Assembly (NCBI RefSeq): GCF_030719035.1
Contig: NZ_CP132203.1
Location: forward strand, 4,854,501 to 4,918,500
From: Hahella sp. HNIBRBA332
Lineage (GTDB): Bacteria; Pseudomonadota; Gammaproteobacteria; Pseudomonadales; Oleiphilaceae
Direction of reading: 5' to 3'
DNA: 64,000 bases
Position 1 is the stretch's first letter. Each line of letters begins with the position of its first letter. Of this stretch, positions 9,221-18,513 are shown piece by piece. The notes under the pieces are model-generated. The model made no database searches, was not told the DNA's origin, and worked only from the letters and a program-made list of their open reading frames with translations. The translations under genes and the position numbers were made by a program.

Positions 9221-9299
9221 ATTGTCATTAAATCTCACTCGCTAATCGCCAGCCGTTATTAGCAATGTATAGACAAATTCTGCGGATTGTCATTTAATC
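9221..9299 (+). repeat. Pair of 14-nt direct repeats upstream of phhA
   Basis: ATTGTCATTAAATC at 9221-9234 and ATTGTCATTTAATC at 9286-9299 differ at one base and are 65 nt apart. They lie in the 200-nt gap upstream of phhA. Spaced repeats of this kind may be operator sites, but I do not recognise the motif as a known TyrR/PhhR or Lrp box. Confidence 0.4.
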
Positions 9300-9440
9300 A
9301 GAGGAAGGCCCGGCCGGAAAAAATCCGACCTCGCGCCGTCCAACCCAACTGACGGCCGCCAGATGAAGCCGGCCACAAGCCGGTAGAATAATAAGAGTGC
9401 CATGGAATACACCCTTCCTGACACGTCACGAGGTGAGAAA

Positions 9441-10259
9441 ATGGGCAAAGGTACAAAGTATGTTGCGAGAGAGCCTGACGCATCTGGCTTTATCGCCTAC
9501 CCTGATTCGGAACACGCCGTCTGGCGTGAGCTGATCACACGACAACATAAGGTCATACGCAATGTGGCCTGCGACGAATACCTTCATGGACTGAAGTTAC
9601 TGGATTTACCCGAAGACCGTATCCCCCAACTAGAGGAGGTTTCCTCCGTATTACGCCGTGAAACTGGCTGGGAAGTGGCGCAAGTGCCCGCATTGATCCC
9701 CTTCGATACCTTCTTCGACCTGCTCTCAAATAAGAAATTTCCCTGCGCCACCTTTATCCGCACGCCGGATGAAATGGACTATTTGCAGGAGCCGGACATA
9801 TTTCATGAAATATTCGGTCACTGCGCGATGCTGACCAACCCCTACTTCGCGGAATTCACTCAAATGTACGGCAAACTGGGCTACTCAGCCTCCAAGGAAG
9901 ACCGCATCTTCCTGGCGCGGCTGTACTGGTTCACCGTCGAGTTCGGCCTGATGAACTCCGCTGAGGGACAACGAATTTATGGCGGCGGCATTCTGTCCTC
10001 TATCGGCGAGACGCAATATTGCTTCTCCGATACGCCGGAACGCCGCCCCTTTGATATTGTGGATGTGCTAAGAACGCCTTACCGCATCGATATCATGCAA
10101 CCTATTTATTATGTGCTGGATGGCCTCAAACAGCTTTACGAAGTCGCCCACTGCGACATCATGGATAAAGTGCGCCAAGCCAAAGAACTTGGGCTGTTCG
10201 CCCCGACTTTTCCACCCAAACAACAATCCAATACGGAGAAGTTAGCCGCCGGCGCCTGA
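9441..10259 (+). CDS. phhA: Phenylalanine 4-monooxygenase
   Basis: Iron- and tetrahydropterin-dependent hydroxylation of phenylalanine to tyrosine. From the ATG at 9441, preceded by GAGGTGA at an ideal distance, it has 272 residues and begins MGKGTKYVAREPD, as in short bacterial PhhA. An ATG at 9402 would add 13 residues but is less well placed. The catalytic core has PDIFHEIFGHCAML with the two iron-binding histidines and the later YWFTVEFGLM with the iron-binding glutamate. No phhB (pterin dehydratase) follows. It is the entry enzyme for the tyrosine/homogentisate genes downstream, about 190 nt away. Confidence 0.96.
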   Translation: MGKGTKYVAREPDASGFIAYPDSEHAVWRELITRQHKVIRNVACDEYLHGLKLLDLPEDRIPQLEEVSSVLRRETGWEVAQVPALIPFDTFFDLLSNKKFPCATFIRTPDEMDYLQEPDIFHEIFGHCAMLTNPYFAEFTQMYGKLGYSASKEDRIFLARLYWFTVEFGLMNSAEGQRIYGGGILSSIGETQYCFSDTPERRPFDIVDVLRTPYRIDIMQPIYYVLDGLKQLYEVAHCDIMDKVRQAKELGLFAPTFPPKQQSNTEKLAAGA

Positions 10260-10451
10260 TGCGCGGGAACGGCGACGACGTACAGACGAAGCAGGTTAAA
10301 TCCACCAAGGTTATGAACGATTTTGCATTACTCGCATTGAAGCTATTGATAGCCGCAGAAATACGCGCCCAATGGAGCTAAGCGGGGCTTTGCCCCGGCT
10401 GACGACAATTCCATTACGCGTTTTTTAATTGATAATACAGAGGACTGTATC

Positions 10452-11549
10452 ATGAGTAATGTATATACAAACCCACTTGGCACTGACGGTTTTGAATTCG
10501 TTGAATTTGGAGCTCCAGACAAAGCAGGCGCAGAAAGCCTGAAACCTCTTTTCGAAACGCTGGGCTTCACCGCCATCGCCAAACACAAGCGTAAAGCCAT
10601 CACCCTGTATCGTCAGGGCGACATCAACTTTTTGGTCAACGAAAACGTCCCCAGCTATTTCCACAAATTCAGCATGGATCATGGCCCCTGCGCCTGCGCT
10701 ATGGCGTTCCGCGTCAAAGACGCGCAAAAAGCTTTCGAATACGCCGTATCTCAAGGCGCCAAGCCCTTTGACCAAGGCGACGTTCAAGGCGAAGAAGTTC
10801 GCATCCCTGCAGTGTATGGCATCGGCGGCAGCGTGCTTTATTTTGTTGATAAATATGGTGAAGACAGCATTTACGACATTGATTTCGAGTACTTCCCCGG
10901 CGTGGACAAACACCCGAAAGGCCTGGGCCTGACCACTCTGGACCACCTGACTCACAACGTCTTCCGCGGCAACATGGACACCTGGGCCGGCTTTTATGAG
11001 CGCATCGGCAACTTCCGCGAGATTCGTTATTTCGACATCGAAGGCAAGCTGACCGGCCTGCACAGCCGCGCCATGACCTCCCCCTGCTGCAAAATCCGCA
11101 TTCCGATCAACGAATCCGCCGACGACAAGTCTCAGATCGAAGAATATCTGCAGGAGTACAAAGGCGAAGGCATCCAGCATATCGCGCTGTCCACCGAGGA
11201 TATCTACAAGACCGTACGCGATATGCGTGAAGCTGGCGTCGTGTTCATGGACACTCCCGATACTTACTACGAAAAAATCGACGCCCGCGTCCCCGGCCAC
11301 GATGAAAATGTAGAGAACCTGAAAGATCTGCGCATCCTGATCGACGGCGCGCCGCACGATAACGACGGCCTGCTGCTGCAGATTTTCACCAGCACCGTTA
11401 TCGGCCCGATTTTCTTTGAAATCATTCAACGCAAAGGCAATGAAGGATTCGGCGAGGGCAACTTCCAGGCGCTGTTTGAATCCATTGAGGAAGACCAGAT
11501 TCGCCGCGGTCTGCTGTCACCCAACGCCGGAGAGAAGGAACATGCGTAA
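10452..11549 (+). CDS. hppD: 4-hydroxyphenylpyruvate dioxygenase
   Basis: Fe(II) enzyme that converts 4-hydroxyphenylpyruvate to homogentisate with decarboxylation and side-chain migration. 365 residues, two vicinal-oxygen-chelate domains. The metal ligands are visible: His in TTLDHLTHNV, His in EGIQHIALST and Glu in FFEIIQRKG near the C-terminus. GAGGA lies 7 nt before the ATG. The stop overlaps the start of hmgA by 8 nt, so the two are translated together. No tyrosine aminotransferase is present in the window; a general aromatic aminotransferase encoded elsewhere must supply the substrate. Confidence 0.97.
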   Translation: MSNVYTNPLGTDGFEFVEFGAPDKAGAESLKPLFETLGFTAIAKHKRKAITLYRQGDINFLVNENVPSYFHKFSMDHGPCACAMAFRVKDAQKAFEYAVSQGAKPFDQGDVQGEEVRIPAVYGIGGSVLYFVDKYGEDSIYDIDFEYFPGVDKHPKGLGLTTLDHLTHNVFRGNMDTWAGFYERIGNFREIRYFDIEGKLTGLHSRAMTSPCCKIRIPINESADDKSQIEEYLQEYKGEGIQHIALSTEDIYKTVRDMREAGVVFMDTPDTYYEKIDARVPGHDENVENLKDLRILIDGAPHDNDGLLLQIFTSTVIGPIFFEIIQRKGNEGFGEGNFQALFESIEEDQIRRGLLSPNAGEKEHA

Positions 11550-12669
11550 GTGGATCTCTTTTCCGCATAAAGAAGGACTTGTCTCCAGACAAGCCCACGC
11601 AGACCTGCCCAGCGAAGCCATCTATGAAAGGGAAGCCGGACGCAGCGGTTTCTTCGGGCCCACCGCCCATTTCCACCACAAGCGTCCGCCTACCGATTGG
11701 GATAGCTGGGAAGGGCCGCTGCGCCCCCGGGCTTTTGACCTCAACAGGCTGAACATCGAGACCAAGTCTCCGTTCGACGCCCCAGTATTGCTGCACAACG
11801 CGCACTGCCAGTATCGTTACTGGCGTTGCACGCAGAAGATGGACACCCTCGCCCGCAATGCGGATGGCGACGATCTGTTCTTCATTCACCAAGGGGAAGG
11901 CGACTTCTTCTGTGATTACGGCCGCCTGACCGTGCGCGAAGGCGATTATGTCGTGCTGCCGCGCAGCACCATGTGGCGACTGGAACCCAAGTCTCCCATC
12001 ACCATGTTGATGATCGAAGCCACTAACGACAGCTATCAGTTGCCGGAAAAAGGACTGGTGGGTCCGCAAGCGATCTTTGATCCCGCCATGCTGGACGTCC
12101 CACGCATTGACGACGCCTTCCTCGCCCAGCAGGACGACACCCAATGGGTGGTGGAGATCAAGCGTCGCAATGCCATTTCCAAAGTGACCTATCCTTATAG
12201 CCCGCTGGACGCTCTAGGCTGGCACGGCGATCTGTCCGTGGTGCGCATCAACTGGCGCGACATTCGCCCATTGGCGTCTCACCGTTACCACTTGCCGCCG
12301 TCAGCGCACTCTACTTTCGTCGCCAGTCGTTTTGTGGTGTGCACCTTCGTGCCCCGCCCGATCGAGTCCGATCCGGGCGCATTGAAAGTGCCTTTCTACC
12401 ACAACAATGACGATTTCGATGAGGTCATTTTCTACCATCAAGGCAACTTCTTCAGCCGCGACAATATTGGCCCGGCCATGGTGACCTTCCATCCTTCCGG
12501 TTTCACTCACGGGCCGCACCCCAAAGCGTTCGCCGCGGGACTCGAATACACCCGCAAAGAAACCGATGAAGTCGCCGTCATGCTCGATACCCGCGATGCG
12601 CTGGAAGTCGGACCGGCCGCCTGTCAGGTGGAGACCATCGAATACGCAGACAGTTGGAAAATGAAATAG
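11542..12669 (+). CDS. hmgA: Homogentisate 1,2-dioxygenase (short subclass)
   Basis: Ring-cleaving dioxygenase giving maleylacetoacetate. 375 residues from the ATG at 11542, which overlaps the hppD stop; classical enzymes have about 430-445, so this belongs to the shorter, divergent bacterial type. The cupin core is seen in DLFFIHQGEGDFFCDYG and REGDYVVLPRSTMW. Putative iron ligands lie in FDEVIFYHQG (Glu/His) and FTHGPHP (His). Context between hppD and fumarylacetoacetase makes the assignment firm. Loss of this step commonly leads to pyomelanin from homogentisate (known of the pathway). Confidence 0.92.
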   Translation: MRKWISFPHKEGLVSRQAHADLPSEAIYEREAGRSGFFGPTAHFHHKRPPTDWDSWEGPLRPRAFDLNRLNIETKSPFDAPVLLHNAHCQYRYWRCTQKMDTLARNADGDDLFFIHQGEGDFFCDYGRLTVREGDYVVLPRSTMWRLEPKSPITMLMIEATNDSYQLPEKGLVGPQAIFDPAMLDVPRIDDAFLAQQDDTQWVVEIKRRNAISKVTYPYSPLDALGWHGDLSVVRINWRDIRPLASHRYHLPPSAHSTFVASRFVVCTFVPRPIESDPGALKVPFYHNNDDFDEVIFYHQGNFFSRDNIGPAMVTFHPSGFTHGPHPKAFAAGLEYTRKETDEVAVMLDTRDALEVGPAACQVETIEYADSWKMK

Positions 12670-12691
12670 CGACGGTTAAGGAGCAATATCC

Positions 12692-13675
12692 ATGAAATTC
12701 GCAACACTAAAAAGCAATTCGCGGGACGGCGTTTTGGTTGTCGTCAGCCGCGACCTGCAACAGGCCGTCGCCGTCCCACAGATCGCTCCCACGCTGCAAG
12801 CCGCTTTGGACCAGTGGAACGACCTCTCTTCCGCGCTCGAAGAGGTGTACAACGCCTTGAATGAAGGCCGAGTCAAAGACGCAATTGCGTTTGACCCCAA
12901 CCAGTGCGCTTCCCCTCTGCCCCGCGCTTATCAGTGGGCTGACGGCAGCGCCTACGTCAATCATGTGGAGCTGGTGCGCAAAGCCCGCGGCGCGGAAATG
13001 CCGGAAAGCTTCTGGACTGACCCACTGATGTACCAGGGCGGCAGCGACGCCTTCCTGGGGCCTCGCGAGGATATCGCCATGGCTTCGGAAGACTGGGGGA
13101 TTGATATGGAAGCGGAAGTGGCGGTGATTACCGACGATGTCCGTATGGGCGTCGACGCCGCGGACGCTGGCAAACATATTCGCCTGCTGATGCTGGTTAA
13201 CGACGTATCCCTGCGCAACCTGATTCCCGGTGAGTTGGCGAAAGGCTTCGGCTTTTTCCAGAGCAAACCCTCCAGCGCCTTTTCTCCCGTGGCGGTAACG
13301 CCGGATGAGTTAGGCGACGCCTGGGACGGCGGCAAGGTGCACTTACCCCTGATCACGCATTTGAATGACAAGCTGCTGGGCCAACCCAACGCGGGCGTCG
13401 ATATGACCTTCGACTTCCCCACCCTGATCGCTCACGCAGCGAAAACCCGTCCACTCTCTGCTGGCGCGATCGTCGGTTCCGGCACAGTCTCCAACAAAGA
13501 CCGCTCCACCGGCTCAAGCTGCCTGGCGGAAGTGCGCATGCTGGAGATCATCGAAAACGGCTCGCCGAAAACGCCGTTCATGCGTTTTGGAGACCAAGTG
13601 CGTATTGAGATGCTGGATAAACAGGGGCGCTCAATTTTCGGCGCCATCGACCAGAAAGTGACGCGCCACTCATGA
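12692..13675 (+). CDS. Fumarylacetoacetate hydrolase
   Basis: Final pathway enzyme, splitting fumarylacetoacetate into fumarate and acetoacetate. 327 residues, the short bacterial FAH form. The acidic metal-binding motif is seen in DWGIDMEAEVAVITDDV, followed by LLMLVNDVSLRNL and, near the C-terminus, GAIVGSGTVSNKD. AAGGAG lies 8 nt before the ATG. It follows hmgA by 22 nt and overlaps maiA by 4 nt (ATGA). Confidence 0.93.
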   Translation: MKFATLKSNSRDGVLVVVSRDLQQAVAVPQIAPTLQAALDQWNDLSSALEEVYNALNEGRVKDAIAFDPNQCASPLPRAYQWADGSAYVNHVELVRKARGAEMPESFWTDPLMYQGGSDAFLGPREDIAMASEDWGIDMEAEVAVITDDVRMGVDAADAGKHIRLLMLVNDVSLRNLIPGELAKGFGFFQSKPSSAFSPVAVTPDELGDAWDGGKVHLPLITHLNDKLLGQPNAGVDMTFDFPTLIAHAAKTRPLSAGAIVGSGTVSNKDRSTGSSCLAEVRMLEIIENGSPKTPFMRFGDQVRIEMLDKQGRSIFGAIDQKVTRHS

Positions 13676-14319
13676 TACGCCTCTACGATTACTGGCGCTC
13701 CAGCGCCGCCTATCGAGTTCGCATCGCGCTGAATCTGAAAGGGCTTCCCTACGAAGCCCATAGCGTGCATCTGGTGAAAGACGGCGGTCAGCAACGCCAG
13801 CCGGACTACAAGGCGCTGAATCCTCAGGGCCTTGTACCGCTACTGACTGACGGCGAGTTTCGCCTGAACCAGTCTCTGGCCATCATTGAGTATCTGGAGG
13901 ACAGTCATTCGACTCCCGCTCTGCTGCCAGCAGATCCCAAAGCCAGAGCCCAGGTGCGGGCTTTCAGTCAGATTATCGCTTGTGACATTCATCCGCTGGA
14001 TAACCTGCGGGTGTTGCAATATCTGACCGGCCCCATGGAAGTCAGTGAGGAGAAAAAGCTGGTGTGGTATCAGCACTGGATTCTTGAAGGCTTCAAGGCG
14101 CTTGAGCAGATGGCGGCGAGCTATGCGGATGCAGGCCCCTATTGCTTTGGAGAGCAGGTGACGATGGCGGATGTCTGCCTGATTCCTCAGGTATACAACG
14201 CCGACCGTTTCAACTGCCCGATGACGGACTTTCCGAGACTACGGGTGATCAACGACAACTGCTTGAAGCTGGAAGCTTTCCAGAAAGCAGCGCCAGAGCA
14301 ACAGGCGGACGCGACTTAG
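13672..14319 (+). CDS. maiA: Maleylacetoacetate isomerase (zeta-class GST)
   Basis: Glutathione-dependent cis-trans isomerisation of maleylacetoacetate to fumarylacetoacetate. 215 residues. The zeta-class signature SSAAYRVRIALNLKG, with its catalytic serine, begins at about residue 11; LNPQGLVPLL and NQSLAIIEYLED mark the thioredoxin-like domain, and the helical C-terminal domain ends with VYNADRFNCPM. Its start overlaps the hydrolase stop. Last gene of the homogentisate operon; it converges on the DUF5071-like gene 34 nt away with no clear terminator in between. Confidence 0.94.
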   Translation: MIRLYDYWRSSAAYRVRIALNLKGLPYEAHSVHLVKDGGQQRQPDYKALNPQGLVPLLTDGEFRLNQSLAIIEYLEDSHSTPALLPADPKARAQVRAFSQIIACDIHPLDNLRVLQYLTGPMEVSEEKKLVWYQHWILEGFKALEQMAASYADAGPYCFGEQVTMADVCLIPQVYNADRFNCPMTDFPRLRVINDNCLKLEAFQKAAPEQQADAT

Positions 14320-14353
14320 TTGTTCGTATCAGGCTCCTTACAAGGGAAGTTAG

Positions 14354-15106
14354 CTACGGTTGATTTCCCTCTTCCTCTTCCTCTTCCTCTTCCTTGAGAG
14401 CGTCTTGCAACTCTGCAATATACTCAGCGTACGCATCTATCTTTATCCGCGCCCATCTGCGCAGATTCTGCTGGTCGCCCAGCTTATGACGCAACAAGAG
14501 CTGGATAACCTGAACGCTCAACTCCTGGTCTTCACTCATTATCCAGTGTGACAACTCCATTCGAAGCGCCTCAACTGAACTCGCCGGCAGCCTGTTGATC
14601 AGGTTAAGGATGAGATTTGACACCCACCAGGAATCATTATCCTGACGCGCCATTTGGAGCGCCTGCAGCAACGCGGGAGTTAACTTGTCCCCCAGCGCCG
14701 CCAAGGGCTCGACAATGGCGCCCGCGACAGGCCAATTGGGGTCCTGCAACCACATCAGCATTTCCGGTAAACAAGGTTCAATGCGCTCAAACGGTAATTG
14801 CAGTAATTTCTTTGCTTTATCCGTATCGCATTTATCTTCCGGGCGCAGTTCCTGCAGCGCTTCCGGCCATTCTGGACTATGAACCCAGGCGGATCGTTGT
14901 AATAAATCAGGGTGAACCATGTTTGTCGATGGGTCATAGGTAGAAGCGTACGCCTGCCAGACGTCCTCATAACATAGCTCTACCTGAAGCATTAATTCCT
15001 CTTCGTCAGGATCAAGATTGGCGCGGGAGTGCAAACGGCGCGTCATGTCTTCGAGCCAGAAGCGCAGCGCCTGCAAGGAATAAACGTAATCGTTGGAATT
15101 AATCAT
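14354..15106 (-). CDS. DUF5071-like protein with a polyglutamate tail
   Basis: 250 residues, soluble. The C-terminal two thirds contain a DUF5071-like alpha-helical repeat (MLMWLQDPNWPVAGAIVEPL, WWVSNLILNLI), a family of unknown role found in isolated genes and in some toxin-immunity settings. The N-terminal ~95 residues are acidic and unassigned. The C-terminus is a run of eight glutamates coded by a hexanucleotide repeat. It ends near maiA and starts 10 nt after the PrsW-like gene, so the two probably form an operon. Confidence 0.6.
   Translation of the reverse strand: MINSNDYVYSLQALRFWLEDMTRRLHSRANLDPDEEELMLQVELCYEDVWQAYASTYDPSTNMVHPDLLQRSAWVHSPEWPEALQELRPEDKCDTDKAKKLLQLPFERIEPCLPEMLMWLQDPNWPVAGAIVEPLAALGDKLTPALLQALQMARQDNDSWWVSNLILNLINRLPASSVEALRMELSHWIMSEDQELSVQVIQLLLRHKLGDQQNLRRWARIKIDAYAEYIAELQDALKEEEEEEEEGNQP
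14368..14393 (+). repeat. CCTCTT hexanucleotide microsatellite
   Basis: About four and a third perfect CCTCTT units inside the 3' end of the DUF5071-like gene, coding the glutamate run on the minus strand. Unit length is a multiple of three, so copy-number change would alter the tail length but not the frame. Confidence 0.85.
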
Positions 15107-15116
15107 ACGCGCACCA

Positions 15117-15791
15117 TCAAGCCTCGTTTTGCACGCGGTGCAGAATCCGCAACCGCCACATCCAGATCGCCAGGATCAACAGTGGCGGCGCAATATTCGC
15201 CCAGATGGATAACCCAATACTGAAAAAGTCGAACACGCCATGCAGAAACATCGCGATGAGGAGAAAGCAAAGAGTCACGAGGTATCGATTGCCGCCATGA
15301 GAGTCAGTATAACCATACGCATAGCCCCAAATGGAGGCGAACATGACATGGACCATCGGCGCCGTCAGCGACCTGGCCAGCGCTTCCCATCCCTCCAGAT
15401 AGGTCAGGTAATAACTGTTCTCATGTAATGAAAATCCGAGCGCGATAAACGAGGAATAAATAATGCCGTCTATCGGTTCATCAAAGTGCGGCAATCTCAC
15501 GATGATAAGAAGAAAAGGAATAAACTTGGCTAATTCTTCTATCGGCCCTATGACTAAAACGGAATATAAAAATAATTGCAGACTTGAGCTTTCCGCCAGT
15601 TCATAGGCGTCAAAACGCAAATGAATATAATCCAACGCTTCATACAAATATAAACCGATATAGGCGGAGCAATACCCTAAAACAAGGGCCAGCACCAGCA
15701 TTACAACAGGTTCTGGCTTATGCCGGTCTTTGTAGTAGTGGTAGGCGGCCCAGAACAGGCACGGAAGATAGAGTAAAGACCAGTATTCCAT
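15117..15791 (-). CDS. PrsW-family glutamic-type intramembrane protease
   Basis: About 224 residues from the ATG at 15791 (a TTG at 15809 is an alternative). Seven or so hydrophobic segments. PrsW-family motifs are present: PIEELAKFIPFL (the paired glutamates and lysine), GFSLHENSYYL and FLHGVFDFFS, which supply conserved Glu and His residues in the membrane. PrsW enzymes cleave membrane substrates such as anti-sigma factors; no such partner is adjacent, so the substrate is unknown. Upstream of, and probably co-transcribed with, the DUF5071-like gene. Confidence 0.82.
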   Translation of the reverse strand: MEYWSLLYLPCLFWAAYHYYKDRHKPEPVVMLVLALVLGYCSAYIGLYLYEALDYIHLRFDAYELAESSSLQLFLYSVLVIGPIEELAKFIPFLLIIVRLPHFDEPIDGIIYSSFIALGFSLHENSYYLTYLEGWEALARSLTAPMVHVMFASIWGYAYGYTDSHGGNRYLVTLCFLLIAMFLHGVFDFFSIGLSIWANIAPPLLILAIWMWRLRILHRVQNEA

Positions 15792-15857
15792 TGCTATATA
15801 TCGCGTCAAATATAAAGCGCCGCGGGCGCAAACTTCATGTGGGATAAGGACTCGACA

Positions 15858-17237
15858 ATGAGTCGGGCCGAAATACTATCACCTTATGATATACTCGGCC
15901 AGCTAACGCCTCACATATCCAACACACTACTGACAAGCCTCATCCATTACGTAGATATGCAGTTTACTTATCAATTACTTAGCTATGGGCTCTATATCAT
16001 TCCCGCATTCATTCTATGGGGAATTATTAAGTTCATCTGCAGTCTGCCTTTTAATGATTACCCTGTCACCAACGCCGTACTGACCATTGCAGAAAGCCGA
16101 ACAACCTATCCATGGAATGCAGGGGCCAATCAGGATGTCCCTTATCAGTCTGTAATTCGAGTCTACAGCGGCGTCAGCCGGGGAAGCAGATCGTACAATT
16201 TCTGGGGCGATAACGACATCAATCTTCCCAGTGGCGACGTCATCGCCGAGATCAACGCCAATGACAACGGCAAGGTGGAGACATTTCAGGTTAAAGACGC
16301 CAACGGCGTCTTGCTGGCCTCTTCTGAAGAGCGCGAAGTCCGAAAGTGGCTGGGGCTGGCGGGCCGCAAGGAGGCGCTGATCGGCCGAGTTCTTGTTGAA
16401 GACCAGCTTATTCCTGTCTTCGCCATCAACGAAAATGATCCCACTTTTGGGCGGGAGGAGACCGAAGTGTATGGCTCCATCAACAACGGCGACGTCCACG
16501 AGATTAAACCGCTGTATACCGTTATCGAAGGTCGAGGCATGCTGGGCATGTTGGGCGAACGCATCCGCACCGGCACAAAGTTAAAGGACGAACGCCAGCA
16601 GTTGCTCATGGAAACGCAGGAAGACGGCATTTTGCTGGGAGATTTGTTTTTTCACCAGGGCAGCGACCTCAACATTTTGGGCGCTCATTATCGTGTTGAA
16701 GAAGAGTATCCCCTGAGTAATTTTCTGGGACGTCCTCGCAGTTGGTTCGATGGCTATTCCCTGTATCAAGGCTTGGAGGTTGGTCCAGACAGCAAGCCTG
16801 TCGCCAGAATCAACATCGACGCCCGAGCTTTCACCCACGAGCTGGGTTATGAGTTTTGGTACGACGCCAACCGAAATGGCGAGTTCGAAGCGGAAGAAAA
16901 GCTGTGCACGGTTGTATATGGAACCACCGTCGTGCAAACCGCCGACTCGGAAAAGCGCACCTCAGGTAAGGAACTCAACCACCTATGGGTCGCCTCCAGC
17001 CTGCATTCTGAAGACGCGATTCATCGCAATCTCGACTATGTGGATGCAATCCTGAAGATGATGCCTGACGCCATCAACCACAATCCCACACTGCATAGTA
17101 TCGAGCACCTTCTGGACGGCTATAGGCTGGCGCTCAAGCCTGAGTTGAAAACCCTCGCAGACGCCTCTACCGAAGAAGACGCTCTGTCCTTTTTCGACGC
17201 CTACGCACTACTCTTCCCCGAGGCGCAGCCTAAGTGA
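15858..17237 (+). CDS. Membrane-anchored protein of unknown function
   Basis: 459 residues from the ATG at 15858, which has AAGGA 7 nt upstream; an ATG at 15837 is a weaker choice. One hydrophobic segment at about residues 40-61 (LLSYGLYIIPAFILWGIIKFI region) is followed by about 390 soluble residues with many beta-type repeats of the form RIxIDARAFTHELGYEFWYDANRNGEF. I recognise no family. No catalytic motif is visible. Divergent from the PrsW-like gene, separated by about 65 nt, so they may share a control region. Confidence 0.65.
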   Translation: MSRAEILSPYDILGQLTPHISNTLLTSLIHYVDMQFTYQLLSYGLYIIPAFILWGIIKFICSLPFNDYPVTNAVLTIAESRTTYPWNAGANQDVPYQSVIRVYSGVSRGSRSYNFWGDNDINLPSGDVIAEINANDNGKVETFQVKDANGVLLASSEEREVRKWLGLAGRKEALIGRVLVEDQLIPVFAINENDPTFGREETEVYGSINNGDVHEIKPLYTVIEGRGMLGMLGERIRTGTKLKDERQQLLMETQEDGILLGDLFFHQGSDLNILGAHYRVEEEYPLSNFLGRPRSWFDGYSLYQGLEVGPDSKPVARINIDARAFTHELGYEFWYDANRNGEFEAEEKLCTVVYGTTVVQTADSEKRTSGKELNHLWVASSLHSEDAIHRNLDYVDAILKMMPDAINHNPTLHSIEHLLDGYRLALKPELKTLADASTEEDALSFFDAYALLFPEAQPK

Positions 17238-17304
17238 CGCTCTATAGCCGGAGCGGATTACCATACGCTCCAGCTGATCCAGCTTAACCCGTCTATGCAG
17301 CGAG

Positions 17305-18513
17305 TTAACTCGCCGCCGCAACCGGCTCCATTTGCTCTTCTTCCAACTGTCTGAACGCCAACACCGTAGACGCCATCGCTAACAGGCAGCAAAAGAATGA
17401 GAAAATAAATATAGATTCGTAGCCGAACCAGGAGACGATCGAGCCGCCGATAATGCCCGCAATCAGAATTCCAATATCAAAGCAGGATTCATAGGTGCTC
17501 AGCGCCAGTCCAATATTCTTATCCGGCAGACTTTTCAGGGCTGGCAGCGCCAGTAGCGGATACACCATGGACAGGCCAAAGCCGGTCAGGAAGGCGCCTA
17601 TCATGGCCTGCTGCGGTGAGGTCGCCAGTCCAATCAATAGCAGTCCCACCGCTTCTATGAGAAGTGAGAACAATGTCATTTTCAGTCCAGAACTGTCCGC
17701 CCTCCAACCCAGCGTCAAACGCGCACAGACATAGCCCACGCCAAAGAGCGATAAAGAGAAAGCCGCCTCTTCCCGCCAGCCGCTTTCTACAAAGTACAGC
17801 ACCAGGAAAGCGGTAATCGCCGCATAGCCAATATTCGCGAGAGAAAAGCCTGACCCCGACTTCCAGATCCGACTGATCGCATAAGCGAGCTTGATTTCGC
17901 TTCTTTCTGGATGCACATCCACGGGACGGACAACCGCCACAAATACAAAGCCAATGACTGGCGGCAGGCTCATGAAAAGCGCCGCATAGACAATGCCTAC
18001 TGAGTAATAAGACCAGGCGCCGACATAGTTGTCGGCGGCCAGCCCTAAAAACATAGCGATCCCCACCCAGGACATAATCTTACCGGCATGCTCCCGCCCA
18101 ACCAGCCCGATTGGCCAAGTTCCGCTACAGGTAAAAATCAGGCTCTCGCCAATTCCCATCAAAATACGGGAAAAGCAGATAATCACAAAAGTAAGAACCG
18201 ATGCCGGCAACAACGCAAATGACAAATAGCACAGCATCCCTGCACTGAAGGTCAATGCGAGCCCCAACACCATCCCTTTTCTGGGACCATGATTATCCGA
18301 AAACCTGCCGGCGTAGGCGCGGGAAAGCAACGTCGACACAGACTCAATCGCCACCACCATCCCCACATAAAACGCAGAGTAGCCCAGCGTTTTATTTACG
18401 TACAACGGCAAGACAGCCAGAGAAAGCCCCAGGCTGACTATGGCGAGAAACAGAATACTGGCGACCATAATGGCCGCTATGAGGTCGTTTTTAATACGAA
18501 ATACAGCGCGCAT
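17305..18513 (-). CDS. Major facilitator superfamily transporter (YhhS/UPF0226-like)
   Basis: 402 residues from the ATG at 18513 with TAGGA upstream; a TTG at 18525 is the alternative. Twelve hydrophobic segments. MFS motif A is seen after TM2 (YAGRFSDNHGPRKGMVLG). A GIGESLIFTCSGTWPIG segment and GFGLSMVYPLLALPALK resemble the YhhS/YfcJ group of putative efflux carriers. Substrate unknown. Upstream, 18526-18779 holds only its promoter region and the 3' flank of the kinase gene; nothing definite is seen there. Confidence 0.85.
   Translation of the reverse strand: MRAVFRIKNDLIAAIMVASILFLAIVSLGLSLAVLPLYVNKTLGYSAFYVGMVVAIESVSTLLSRAYAGRFSDNHGPRKGMVLGLALTFSAGMLCYLSFALLPASVLTFVIICFSRILMGIGESLIFTCSGTWPIGLVGREHAGKIMSWVGIAMFLGLAADNYVGAWSYYSVGIVYAALFMSLPPVIGFVFVAVVRPVDVHPERSEIKLAYAISRIWKSGSGFSLANIGYAAITAFLVLYFVESGWREEAAFSLSLFGVGYVCARLTLGWRADSSGLKMTLFSLLIEAVGLLLIGLATSPQQAMIGAFLTGFGLSMVYPLLALPALKSLPDKNIGLALSTYESCFDIGILIAGIIGGSIVSWFGYESIFIFSFFCCLLAMASTVLAFRQLEEEQMEPVAAAS

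Noticed and set aside
10425..11429. Long minus-strand ORF opposite hppD
   Set aside because: Antisense shadow of a well-supported dioxygenase gene; no motif or ribosome-binding site.
14368..14393. Phase-variation switch
   Set aside because: The repeat unit is six bases, so copy-number change cannot shift the frame; only length variation is possible.
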